From: an uncultured Eggerthellaceae bacterium
GTDB lineage: Bacteria; Actinomycetota; Coriobacteriia; Coriobacteriales; Eggerthellaceae
Direction of reading: 5' to 3'
Assembly (NCBI GenBank): GCA_903789375.1
Contig: CAIFEB010000002.1
Location: 124,001-188,000 of the forward strand
Length of the DNA: 64,000 nt
Within the stretch, counting starts at the first letter, position 1. Each line of letters begins with the position of its first letter. This document shows, in pieces, positions 51,928-61,182 of this stretch. The position numbers were made by a program, and so were the translations under genes. The notes beneath the pieces were generated by a model. That model was not told the DNA's origin, searched no databases, and was given only the letters and a program-made list of their open reading frames with translations.

Positions 51928-53208
51928 CTAGGCGCGAGGGTGTTGCGCCCGGGCGCCGATATCGGTACGGAATTGCTTTCCTTCGAAGTCGATGAGGTCG
52001 CATGCCTGGTACGCGCGCTCACGTGCCTGCTCGAACGTGTCGCCCAGAGCCGTGACGTCGAGCACACGCCCGCCTGCCGTCACCAAACGGCCTTCCGCAT
52101 CGATCGCCGTTCCCGCATGGAACACGACGACATCGGGAAGGGCGTTCGCCTCATCCACGCCGGTGATGACCTTTCCCTTTTCGTACGCGCGCGGATAGCC
52201 ACCGCTTGCGAGCACGACGGTCACCGCCCATTTGTCGGACCAAGCCAGCTCGATGTCGTCTGGACGTCCTTCGGCTATCGCCATCATGACGTCCACCAGA
52301 TCCGACTCAAGCCGCGCCAGCACGACCTGCGTTTCCGGGTCTCCGAAGCGGGCATTGTACTCCAGAACCTTGGGGCCTGCCGGCGTAAGCATGAAACCTC
52401 CGTACAGCACCCCGCGATAATCATGGTCGAACTCCTCCGCGGTGGCCGCGGCGGCGGTCTTCATGACCTTTTGCATGCTGGCCAGCTCGTCGGCGGTGAC
52501 GATGGGGACCGGCGAGTACGCTCCCATGCCACCGGTGTTGGGACCTTTGTCGCCGTCGTAGGCGCGCTTGTGATCCTGGGCCGTGGCCATGCAGAGCGCA
52601 CGCCCCGCCGACACGAATGCGAGCAGCGAGCACTCGGGGCCGGTCAGGCACTCCTCGATGACGACCGTCGCGCCCGCTTTGCCGAATGCCCCGTCAAAGC
52701 ACGAGGTCACCGCCTCGTGCGCCGCCTCCACCGTGTCGGCCACGACGACGCCCTTGCCGGCAGCCAAGCCGTCGGCCTTCACGACGATCGGCGCGCCCAT
52801 GCGGTCGATGTACGCGTGAGCCTCTGCTTCGTCGGACGTGCTCAGGTAGTCCGCCGTGGGGATGCCGTGGCGGCGCATGAACTCCTTGCAGAAGGTCTTG
52901 CTGCCCTCGAGCTGCGCGCCCTGCGCATCCGGGCCGAACACCGCGATGCCGGCCGCGCGCAGTATGTCCGCCACGCCGGCGACAAGCGGGGCCTCGGGGC
53001 CGATGACGACAAGTTCGACCGCATGCTCCTTGCAGAACGCGGCGATAGCGTCGCCGTCGAGGGCGTCAAGGTCAGACACGTTCTGCGCGATGGCCGCCGT
53101 GCCGCCGTTTCCCGGCGCGACGTACAGCTTGTCCGTGCGCGGCGATTTGGCCAATGCCCAGGCGAGCGCGTGCTCGCGTCCGCCGCTGCCCAACACCAGA
53201 ATGTTCAC
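51928..53208 (-). CDS. purD: Phosphoribosylamine-glycine ligase (PurD)
   Basis: ATP-grasp enzyme of purine synthesis, 426 residues, normal length. ILVLGSGGREHALAWAL at the N-terminus, VIGPEAPLVAGV, VKADGLAAGKGVVV, GPNTGGMGAYSPVP and LEYNARFGDPETQ. Start is GTG at 53208 because AAAGGA lies 6 nt upstream and the conserved N-terminus begins there; the frame is open further upstream. Follows purA on the same strand after a terminator-like hairpin. Confidence 0.96.
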   Translation of the reverse strand: MNILVLGSGGREHALAWALAKSPRTDKLYVAPGNGGTAAIAQNVSDLDALDGDAIAAFCKEHAVELVVIGPEAPLVAGVADILRAAGIAVFGPDAQGAQLEGSKTFCKEFMRRHGIPTADYLSTSDEAEAHAYIDRMGAPIVVKADGLAAGKGVVVADTVEAAHEAVTSCFDGAFGKAGATVVIEECLTGPECSLLAFVSAGRALCMATAQDHKRAYDGDKGPNTGGMGAYSPVPIVTADELASMQKVMKTAAAATAEEFDHDYRGVLYGGFMLTPAGPKVLEYNARFGDPETQVVLARLESDLVDVMMAIAEGRPDDIELAWSDKWAVTVVLASGGYPRAYEKGKVITGVDEANALPDVVVFHAGTAIDAEGRLVTAGGRVLDVTALGDTFEQARERAYQACDLIDFEGKQFRTDIGARAQHPRA

Positions 53209-53396
53209 GGTCGTTCCTTTCCCCCGAACTCGGAGCGTCCTGCGCTCCGCTTGACTACTGAATCGCGTTCGACCGACGATGGCGCACCCGGTCGAGAGCA
53301 CCGGTGCCGCCGCGCACTGGCGCCGGCGCGCGCAGCTTGCATGGGTGCGACTCGCGCGCCGATAACCCGCTCGGGCCAGCGCGCTCCGCTTCCTTA

Positions 53397-53433
53397 CGAA
53401 AACGCGGGGCGAAGGATTCCCCTGCCCCGCGTT
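53397..53433 (-). terminator. Terminator after purA
   Basis: On the minus strand AACGCGGGGC pairs with GCCCCGCGTT (53401-53410, 53424-53433) and TTTTCG follows. Confidence 0.8.
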
Positions 53434-53445
53434 CGCTTCGTTCTG

Positions 53446-54771
<1,326 letters not shown>

Positions 54772-54879
54772 AGATTCGCATCCTTCCGACCCCGAGCAAC
54801 GCTCGGCGAAAAGGGCGGGCGCAGACCCGCCGTGCCTGTCCCTTGGCGCCCCGCCGTCCTGACGAGGCCTGGGAGACCG

Positions 54880-54885
54880 ATTATA
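54880..54885 (-). promoter_or_regulatory. Possible -10 of the purA promoter
   Basis: TATAAT on the minus strand, about 100 nt before the purA start, in a short AT-rich island. No good -35 is visible. Confidence 0.4.
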
Positions 54886-54974
54886 TTACAGTTGCACAGC
54901 GCCCCCCGGCGTGCGGACGCGCGCGCATGGAGTCTCCCGTTTCGCCATGGGCATCACTGCCGGGTCTGCCGCGC

Positions 54975-55082
54975 GAGCGTGTCAGCGGGCATTGCCCCAC
55001 ACAGCCGCGTGAGCGCCACGGCTGGCATTACCCCGCGCAATCACGCGAGCGCGACGGCAGGTATTACCCCGCGTAGCCGCCG
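54975..55082. repeat. Three 36-bp tandem units across the dnaB 3' end
   Basis: Units start at 54975, 55011 and 55047, each beginning GAGCG and containing GCATTGCCCC or TATTACCCC-type cores. The third unit includes the last codons and TAA stop of dnaB, so the other two are copies of the gene's end. The units differ from each other at several positions, so the duplication is not recent. Confidence 0.75.
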
Positions 55083-56482
55083 CCCACGCGCGACTCGTCC
55101 GCGTAGTCCATGAACTTCGTGTACTCGGGGTTGAACGCAAGCGTGATGTCGCGGGTCGGGCCGTTGCGGTGCTTGGCCACGATGAGCTGGGCGGTTCCCA
55201 TGTCGGGACGGTCGTCCTGCTCGGCCTCGATCTCGTCCATGCTGCGGTCGATGAACATGACGATGTCGGCGTCCTGCTCGATGGAGCCGGATTCGCGCAG
55301 GTCGGAGAGCATCGGGCGCTTCTTGCCGCGCATCTCGATCTGACGCGACAGCTGGGACAGCGCGATGACCGGCATGTCCATCTCCTTGGCGAGAATCTTC
55401 AGGCCGCGCGAGATCTCGCCGACCTCGACGGCGCGGTTGCCATCGCGGCGGGTCTGCGGCGGTTGCATCAGCTGCAGGTAGTCGACGATGATCATGCCCT
55501 TGCCGGTGGCGGCGCGCAGCTCGCGACGCGCCTTCGCGCGCGCTTCCAGAATCGACAGTCCCGGCGAGTCGTCGATGCACAGGTCGATCTTCGACAGGCG
55601 GTTGGACGCGTCGGCGATTTCGAGCCAGTCGGCGTCGGTGATGAAGCCGCCGCGGATCTTCTGCAGGCTCACGCGCGCCTCGGAACACAGGATGCGCTGC
55701 ACGAGCTGGCCCGCGCTCATTTCCAGCGAGAAGAAGGCGACGGACGCGCCCGCCTTGGCGGCATTCGTCGCCAGGTTCAGCGCAAACGACGTCTTGCCGA
55801 CGCCAGGGCGCGCGGCCAGGATGATCAGGTCGCCGCCGCGGAATCCGTGGAACAGGTCGTCGACGTCCTTGAATCCCGACGGCACGCCGGCCATGTGAGA
55901 CTGCTGTTCGGCCAGCGCCGTGATCTCCTCGAACGCCTCGGTGAGCAGCGTGTCCATCTTCTTGAACGACGACGACACGCGCTGCTCGGTAACCTGGAAC
56001 AGCGTGTGCTCGGCTTCGTCCACCACTTCGTCCAGGTTGTCGGGCGCGTTGTAGGCCAGCGCGGAAATCTGCGCGGACGCGTAGATGAGGTCGCGCAAAA
56101 TAGCGCAGCGCTTGACGATGTCGGCGTGGTTTTGCCAGTTGGTCAGGGCAAACGTATTCTCCGCCAGCTCGATGATGTAGGATTGCCCGCCGACGGCGTC
56201 AAGCTGGCCGTTGGCGCGCAGCGTGTCGGCGAGCGAAATCTGGTCGACGGGGATGCGCCGCGCGTTCAGATCGCAGATGGCCTCGAAGATGATGCGGTGG
56301 GCCGGCCGGTAGAAGTTCTCCGGCTTCAGCTTGATCAGGATCTCCTCGAGCGCGTCGGGGGAGAGCATGCACGCCGCCAGAACCGATTGCTCCGCTTCGA
56401 TGTTCTGGGGAATCTGCTTGTTCGCCGGCACCGGCGCCTCGGACCGTCCCCGATTGTCGTTGAAGCGATCGTTTCCCGCCAT
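55064..56482 (-). CDS. dnaB: Replicative DNA helicase DnaB
   Basis: Hexameric 5'-3' helicase at the replication fork. 472 residues: N-terminal helical domain (PQNIEAEQSVLAACMLSPDA), RecA-type domain with Walker A ARPGVGKTSFAL, Walker B MIIVDYLQLM, arginine-finger region LSQLSRQIEMRGKKRP and DLRESGSIEQDADIVMFI. No intein. ATG 56482 has GGAGG 7 nt upstream. Downstream of the rpsF-ssb-rpsR-rplI group as in many bacteria, but after a terminator. Its last codons lie in a tandem repeat. Confidence 0.97.
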   Translation of the reverse strand: MAGNDRFNDNRGRSEAPVPANKQIPQNIEAEQSVLAACMLSPDALEEILIKLKPENFYRPAHRIIFEAICDLNARRIPVDQISLADTLRANGQLDAVGGQSYIIELAENTFALTNWQNHADIVKRCAILRDLIYASAQISALAYNAPDNLDEVVDEAEHTLFQVTEQRVSSSFKKMDTLLTEAFEEITALAEQQSHMAGVPSGFKDVDDLFHGFRGGDLIILAARPGVGKTSFALNLATNAAKAGASVAFFSLEMSAGQLVQRILCSEARVSLQKIRGGFITDADWLEIADASNRLSKIDLCIDDSPGLSILEARAKARRELRAATGKGMIIVDYLQLMQPPQTRRDGNRAVEVGEISRGLKILAKEMDMPVIALSQLSRQIEMRGKKRPMLSDLRESGSIEQDADIVMFIDRSMDEIEAEQDDRPDMGTAQLIVAKHRNGPTRDITLAFNPEYTKFMDYADESRVGGGYAG

Positions 56483-56546
56483 AGATCGTCCTCCCTGCGG
56501 CTTCATGCTCGATGGTTTCCATGTGCGTGCGGTTTATCGCCGTACG

Positions 56547-56584
56547 CAAAAGCCCTCCCCGCCCGAGTGCGGGCGAAGAGGGCT
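56547..56584 (-). terminator. Terminator after rplI
   Basis: On the minus strand AGCCCTC...GCCCGC pairs with GGGCGGGGAGGGCT (56551-56584, loop ACTC) and TTTTGCG follows. Confidence 0.85.
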
Positions 56585-56609
56585 GATTGAGCAGATCTGT
56601 TGCGCGCTG

Positions 56610-57152
56610 TTATTCGGCGTCGGCGGTCTGCTCGGCTTCGGACTCCGCGGCCTGCTCGGCCTCGATCTCCTCGGCGACGGCGACTTCGGGAGCCTCGGCC
56701 GGAGCCTCGACGTCCACGACGTTCAGCTTGACGGTCGCCTTGATGTCGCGGTACAGGTCGATGTCGATCTCGTGCTCGCCCGTGGTCTTCACGGCCTTGC
56801 GGATCTCGATACGACGGCGGTCAACCTCGACTTCCTTCTGCTCCTTGATCGCATCGGCGATCATCTGAGCGGTGACGGAGCCGAACAGCTGGCCTTCGTC
56901 GCCCACCTTCGCGGCGATGGTGATGACCTGGCCGTCGAGCTTGCTCTTTAGGTCGTTGGCATTGCCGATGCGCACTTCCTCGCGCTTGGCGATGTTCTTG
57001 CGACGCTGTTCGAGCTGCTTGAGGTTGCCCTTGGTCGCCAGGATGGCGATGTGCTGCGGAAGGAGGTAGTTGTTCGCGAAACCGCGCGCCACGTCGATGA
57101 CGTCGCCTTCGCCGCCCTTCCCGCGCAGCTCTTCAAGAAGAATGACCTTCAT
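56610..57152 (-). CDS. rplI: Ribosomal protein bL9
   Basis: 180 residues. MKVILLEELRGKGGEGDVIDVARGFANNYLLP is the L9 N-terminal domain, followed by the long helix and C-terminal domain (LFGSVTAQMIADAI). A C-terminal extension of about 30 residues rich in Glu and Ala (AEEIEAEQAAESEAEQ) is longer than in E. coli L9; acidic tails of this kind occur in coriobacteria and other actinobacteria but I cannot say what it does. Follows rpsR after 15 bp. Confidence 0.96.
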   Translation of the reverse strand: MKVILLEELRGKGGEGDVIDVARGFANNYLLPQHIAILATKGNLKQLEQRRKNIAKREEVRIGNANDLKSKLDGQVITIAAKVGDEGQLFGSVTAQMIADAIKEQKEVEVDRRRIEIRKAVKTTGEHEIDIDLYRDIKATVKLNVVDVEAPAEAPEVAVAEEIEAEQAAESEAEQTADAE

Positions 57153-57167
57153 GGTATGCCCCTCCTC

Positions 57168-57428
57168 TTAGCGGTTGCGACGGTCGCCGCGGCCGCTCAC
57201 AGCGGGCACCGCGTAGGGCAGAAGAGCCATTTCGCGCGCACGCTTGATGGCCTGCGCGACGTCGCGCTGGTGCTGCACGCAGCAGCCGGTGACGCGGCGG
57301 GGCTTGATCTTCCCACGGTCGGTAACGTACTTACGCAGCATCTGCGTATCTTTGTAGTCGACGTACTCTGCCTTGTCCCTGCAGAACTGGCAGTACTTAC
57401 GCCGAGGCTGCTTGGAATATTCAGCCAT
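57168..57428 (-). CDS. rpsR: Ribosomal protein bS18, zinc-binding form
   Basis: 86 residues with KYCQFCRDK and [27 protein letters not shown]. The CxxC and CC pairs mark the zinc-ligand (C+) version of S18; zinc-free paralogues lack them. It binds S6 on the 30S platform. Between ssb and rplI in the expected order. Confidence 0.97.
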   Translation of the reverse strand: MAEYSKQPRRKYCQFCRDKAEYVDYKDTQMLRKYVTDRGKIKPRRVTGCCVQHQRDVAQAIKRAREMALLPYAVPAVSGRGDRRNR

Positions 57429-57455
57429 GTGAAGTACCTGCTTTCAACAATTTGA

Positions 57456-57971
57456 CTAGAACGGAATGTCCTCGTCGTACACTGAGGACGTGGAGTCGAT
57501 CTGCGGAGCGGACGTGCGCTGGGCCGCGTAGTTGGCGTTGCCGCCGGCGTACCCACCGTTGTTACCCGCGTAACCGGCGTTGTTGCCGCCGTTGTTGCGC
57601 GCGTAGTTGCCGCCGTAGTTCGAGCCCCCGCCTTGGTTGGAGGAATTCCGCGAAGACATGAACTCGAGGTCGTCGATGATCACTTCGATCTTGCTGCGCT
57701 TCTGACCATCGCGCTCCCACTGGCTCCAACGCAGCTTGCCCTCGATGGCCACCTTGGTGCCCTTCGTCAGGTACGGCTGAAGCTTTTCGGCGCGCGTGCC
57801 GAACATCGTGCAGTCGATGAAGTTCGGGTAGTCCTCCCACTCGCCCTGAGGATTGCGGCGACGGTCGTTGACCGCAACGCCGATGCCCAGAACCGACGTG
57901 CCACTCGCCGTGGAGCGCAGCTCGGCATCGCGGGTAAGGTTACCGGTTATGACGACTCGATTGATGCTCAT
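57456..57971 (-). CDS. ssb: Single-stranded DNA-binding protein
   Basis: 171 residues: OB fold from MSINRVVITGNLTRDAEL to about residue 108, a Gly/Asn/Tyr-rich linker (NYGGNYARNNGGNN), and the acidic tip YDEDIPF that contacts replication partners. Normal for an actinobacterial SSB. Between rpsF and rpsR. Confidence 0.97.
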   Translation of the reverse strand: MSINRVVITGNLTRDAELRSTASGTSVLGIGVAVNDRRRNPQGEWEDYPNFIDCTMFGTRAEKLQPYLTKGTKVAIEGKLRWSQWERDGQKRSKIEVIIDDLEFMSSRNSSNQGGGSNYGGNYARNNGGNNAGYAGNNGGYAGGNANYAAQRTSAPQIDSTSSVYDEDIPF

Positions 57972-58031
57972 GTCTATCCTCTTCCTGTGTTGCCGGGTTC
58001 AAAGAGCGAACGCGTTCGAACCCTCAGACGA

Positions 58032-58325
58032 TTACTCGCGATCGGTGCGCTTGACGATCATGTGGCGAACCACGACGTCATTGATGCGCAGGACACGGTC
58101 CAGTTCGGCAACTTCGGCGGGATCGGCATGGAAGTCGACCAGGATGTAATCACCCTCGGTCAAATTGTTGATCTCGTAAGCGAGTTTGCGACGACCCCAC
58201 TCCTCCACTTTGTCGAGGGTACCCTTGCCCTCAGTGATGGTGGTTTCGATACGCTTGGCAGCAGCCGCGCGCGACGCATCGTCGGCGCTCGGAGCCACGA
58301 AGTACAGCAATTCGTAAGCCTTCAT
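58032..58325 (-). CDS. rpsF: Ribosomal protein bS6
   Basis: 97 residues, MKAYELLYFVAP at the N-terminus, WGRRKLAYEINNLTEGDYILVDF in the core and VVRHMIVKRTDRE at the end. ATG 58325 follows a strong AGGAGGTGA site; upstream in-frame starts lie inside the structured leader. First gene of rpsF-ssb-rpsR-rplI. Confidence 0.97.
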   Translation of the reverse strand: MKAYELLYFVAPSADDASRAAAAKRIETTITEGKGTLDKVEEWGRRKLAYEINNLTEGDYILVDFHADPAEVAELDRVLRINDVVVRHMIVKRTDRE

Positions 58326-58350
58326 CAGCTCACCTCCTCTGGTCATGACG

Positions 58351-58380
58351 GCCTCGGTCCGGTGGCGGTTGTCCGAGGCA
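58351..58380 (-). promoter_or_regulatory. Hairpin leader of rpsF, candidate S6:S18 RNA motif
   Basis: On the minus strand GCCTCGG and CCGAGGC (58351-58357, 58373-58379) enclose ACAACCGCCACCGGA, with CCG triplets in the loop. The S6:S18 complex is known in many bacteria to bind such a CCG-containing leader hairpin and repress the operon. The match is by eye. Confidence 0.55.
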
Positions 58381-58409
58381 GGAAAACAGCCTTTAGATAT
58401 TAGCAAGTC

Positions 58410-58863
58410 GCTTCGCACGCCTCGCCGGTGACCGCGCAAGAACACGGTTTCACCACGCCGTTGCCCAGAAACCGCGCCGCCAGCTTCGCCCGGGGAGCGA
58501 GGGCGCAAGCACGGGCAATCGGCCCTGCGGGCGCACAGTGCGCTTGGGCGCCCTCAGACGCCCGCAAGGGACGCCTGAGCACGCCGGCTGGAGCACGCAA
58601 CCACCTTCACCGTTCGCTTGCCAGCAAGGATAGCGGGGCAATCTATCACCGGAACCGTTGGAGCGTCACGGGAAATCCGCCGACGCGCCCGCTCTGCTGC
58701 CGCGTACCGCCAGAGAGCGCGCCCGCGCACGCCGCACCCAAACACCGCCGCGACCGCACCGGCACCTTACGGCAATCAAAGTGCCCGATCGGCGCATCAG
58801 CGTTCGAAATATTCCTGCCCGCCGATACGTCGCCGTGTGCACGAAGCTGGCGGACGCTCATAT
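58410..58863. other. Gene-free stretch upstream of the rpsF operon
   Basis: No supported gene. TAATAT near 58396-58401 on the minus strand may be the rpsF -10. Open frames here are G+C-rich and lack signals. Confidence 0.4.
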
Positions 58864-58909
58864 AAAACGACGCCTCTTGGATTCGCAAAAGCAAATCCAA
58901 GAGGCGTCG
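58864..58909 (-). terminator. 16-bp perfect inverted repeat with T-run
   Basis: CGACGCCTCTTGGATT (58868-58883) and its exact complement (58894-58909) with a 10-nt loop; TTTTATA follows on the minus strand. It fits a strong terminator for the gene at 59101-59748, although 190 bp beyond its stop. Confidence 0.75.
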
Positions 58910-59100
58910 AACGCGAACGCAATATGTCAATGACCAGATCGACTATGCGAAACCTTACGACGTGGACTCACGGACCGCACCGGCGTCGCATCTCCTCATT
59001 TCGATCGCGAGATTTTCACTGCCGACAGCGCCGGCGGTGGCATCGCTCTTGCTATTTTTCTGCCGCAGGGTCTTCGCTATCGATACCAGCGGTTCGTTTA
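58910..59100. other. Space between the acidic-tailed gene and its terminator
   Basis: 190 bp with no supported frame; could be a 3' UTR or hold a small RNA. Nothing decisive is visible. Confidence 0.35.
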
Positions 59101-59748
59101 CTACTTCTCAGCTGCAGTATCTTCGCCGCCAACGCCATTGGTACCGGCCGCACCATCGGCGCCAGTTTCTGCGACGTCCGCACCCGGCTCTTCGGCACCG
59201 CCTTCGGCCTCCGCCTGGTCGTCGCCTTCGGCACCCTTGTCCGCCTGCTCAGCCGCTGCGGCCTCCGCCTGCGCCTCGGCCTGCTCCTCTGCGAACGTCT
59301 TGGTGTTCGTGAGCGCCATGAAGTTGGGGGCTTTGCCGATGTAGGTCGGCTCGGCTTCGAACGTGTGCGTGCCGTCGTCAGCCACGTGATAGACGATGCC
59401 GATGGCATAGCCGTTCAGGTCGCCCGGAACGCCTCCTTCGGCGATCACCGCATCCACCGAGCCGTCGTCCAGGTCGACGTAGCCGTCGTAGCAGAAGCCG
59501 TACGCCTCGGCGCCGCGCTCGTCCTGCACCGTGTGCCGGGCGCGCGCATAGCATTCTTCAGGCTCCTCACCGGGTATTTCCTCGATGAACAGCTTGTCTT
59601 TGACCGCCGTCGCCGTGAACGGGTTGAACCCGCCGGCTTCCTCGAACTTGCCCTTCGCCTCGTCCAGGCAGAACACGAGCACGCGCTCGAGCACATCGGG
59701 CAGCTCGGGCGCATGGTCGAACTTGCCCTCCACGATTCTGTCAGCCAT
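59101..59748 (-). CDS. Acidic-tailed protein of unknown function
   Basis: 215 residues, no signal peptide or membrane helix. The first about 155 residues look globular (MADRIVEGKFDHAPELPDVL, FCYDGYVDLDDGSVDAVI, GYAIGIVYHVADDGTHTFEAEPTYIG); the remaining about 60 are Glu/Ala/Gly-rich and probably disordered. I do not recognise the fold. The alternating strands and the conserved-looking YVDLDDG suggest a small beta-rich domain. Its own terminator-like repeat lies downstream. Adjacent to tRNA-Ser(CGA), with no operon partner. Confidence 0.75.
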   Translation of the reverse strand: MADRIVEGKFDHAPELPDVLERVLVFCLDEAKGKFEEAGGFNPFTATAVKDKLFIEEIPGEEPEECYARARHTVQDERGAEAYGFCYDGYVDLDDGSVDAVIAEGGVPGDLNGYAIGIVYHVADDGTHTFEAEPTYIGKAPNFMALTNTKTFAEEQAEAQAEAAAAEQADKGAEGDDQAEAEGGAEEPGADVAETGADGAAGTNGVGGEDTAAEK

Positions 59749-59868
59749 CTTCTACCTTCCCATCGTATCGACTATCAAACGTTTTCGATTGAATCAGCCG
59801 CACCATCTTCGCTTTGCGCCCATTATCGCAGATGCGCGCAGCGCCGCCGCAACAGTCCGGCAGGCAAA

Positions 59869-59897
59869 CAAAAAGGGCTCCCTTGCGGGAGCCCTTT
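59869..59897 (-). terminator. Terminator of tRNA-Ser (CGA)
   Basis: GGGCTCCC (59875-59882) and GGGAGCCC (59887-59894) with loop TTGC; TTTTTGTTTG follows on the minus strand. Confidence 0.9.
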
Positions 59898-59909
59898 CGC
59901 ATTTCAAAC

Positions 59910-60002
59910 TGGCGGAGGAGGAGGGATTCGAACCCTCGTTACCGGGGATACCGGTAAAACGGTTTTCGAGACCGCCGCATTCAACCACTCTGCCACCCCT
60001 CC
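59910..60002 (-). tRNA. tRNA-Ser (CGA)
   Basis: 93-nt type II tRNA: acceptor GGAGGGG/CTCCTCC (one G-T pair), anticodon loop CTCGAAA (anticodon CGA), long variable arm, T-loop GGTTCGAATCC, encoded CCA. Confidence 0.95.
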
Positions 60003-60103
60003 GCAGAGGTGGTGCCACCCCGGTTTCCCAGGTGGCAACGGACGCCTTGCGGTGCCCGCCTCGAATATGCTGTTCTCAAAACACCCGGTGGGGTGGAAAA
60101 TTC

Positions 60104-60195
60104 TGGCGGAGAGACGGGGATTTGAACCCCGGATACGCTTGTGGCGTATACACGATTTCCAATCGTGCTCCTTCGGCCAGCTCGGACATCTCTCC
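60104..60195 (-). tRNA. tRNA-Ser (GGA)
   Basis: 92-nt type II tRNA: acceptor GGAGAGA/TCTCTCC, anticodon stem CACGA/TCGTG with loop TTGGAAA (anticodon GGA), variable arm ATACGC...GCGTAT, T-loop GGTTCAAATCC, encoded CCA. No terminator separates it from tRNA-Ser(CGA) 101 bp downstream, so they may share a transcript. Confidence 0.95.
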
Positions 60196-60259
60196 GTTTA
60201 CCGAACGCGCAAATGACTGCTTTTCGGGCGCAGTCAGCGCAGGGAGATAGTATACAGCA

Positions 60260-61102
60260 TCAGTAAGGGCTGACAAGCGAATAATATCCCTGCTCGCAAT
60301 TTATCTTCACAGGCACGTCGAAGAGCCGGCTGATCGTCTCCGATCTCAGCAGCTCTTCCTTCGGCCCGTCGGCGAACACCTCGCCGTCCTTGATCAGAAT
60401 GATGCGCGTGATCTCGGGGATGATGTCCTCGGGGTAGTGCGTCACCATGACGATCGACTTGCCCGCCTGCGTCAGCGCGCGCAGCGTCTTGCGCACGTAG
60501 TACATGCCCTGGGGGTCAAGCCCGGTGCACGGCTCGTCGAACATGAGCGCATCGGGGCCGTGGACGAGCGAGCGCGCGATGAGGATGCGGCGCGCCTGGC
60601 CGGTGGACATGGTCATGACGTCCTGATCGGCCAGGTTTGCGATACCTACCTGCTCGAGCGCGGCACGGGCGCGGCAGCGTGCGTTTTCCGCCGCATCAGC
60701 GGAGATGCGCAAAGGCAGGCCCACCGTGCCGGTCAGGCCGCCGGCGACAATGTCGACCGCCGGCAGGTGCACCGTGATCTCGGACTGCATGGTGGACGAC
60801 ACGATGCCGAGCGCGCGGCGGACGTCGACGAGCGTCGCGCGCGGATTGCCGCGGAACAGCACCGGCGGCACGTCGCGGTACAGAGGCATGACCTCGCGGG
60901 TTATCAGTTTGACGAACGTCGACTTACCCGACCCGTTGGGACCGAGGATGGCGATGTTTTCGCCCTCGGCGATTTCGAGATGGTCGACGTGGAGGATGAC
61001 GCGGCCGGCTCGGCGAACCGACGCATCGGTGAGCTTCAGAAACGGAACGAGCGTCTCTGTCGAGACGCCCGTCTCCGTGCCTGGCTTCGGTGACTCGCTC
61101 AT
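60260..61102 (-). CDS. ABC transporter ATP-binding protein
   Basis: 280 residues. Walker A GPNGSGKST, Q-loop region STMQSEITVHLP, signature MSTGQARRILIARS (variant of LSGGQ), Walker B DALMFDEPCTGLD, H-loop VTHYPEDI. The signature and the 'EDI/PEITRIILIKDGEVFADG' end resemble single-gene ATPases such as ModF-like or energy-coupling subunits; no permease gene is adjacent, so the partner is unknown. ATG 61102 has GAGGT 7 nt upstream. Confidence 0.88.
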   Translation of the reverse strand: MSESPKPGTETGVSTETLVPFLKLTDASVRRAGRVILHVDHLEIAEGENIAILGPNGSGKSTFVKLITREVMPLYRDVPPVLFRGNPRATLVDVRRALGIVSSTMQSEITVHLPAVDIVAGGLTGTVGLPLRISADAAENARCRARAALEQVGIANLADQDVMTMSTGQARRILIARSLVHGPDALMFDEPCTGLDPQGMYYVRKTLRALTQAGKSIVMVTHYPEDIIPEITRIILIKDGEVFADGPKEELLRSETISRLFDVPVKINCEQGYYSLVSPY

Positions 61103-61182
61103 GCAAGGGACCTCATCAGACGAAAGGTTGTATGGCATGTGCAACGGCAACCGACGCATACGCCGATCACCGTATGCAAACC

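Noticed and set aside
53209-53396. A purine riboswitch upstream of purD
   Set aside because: I see no conserved purine-aptamer core; only the purA terminator hairpin is evident.
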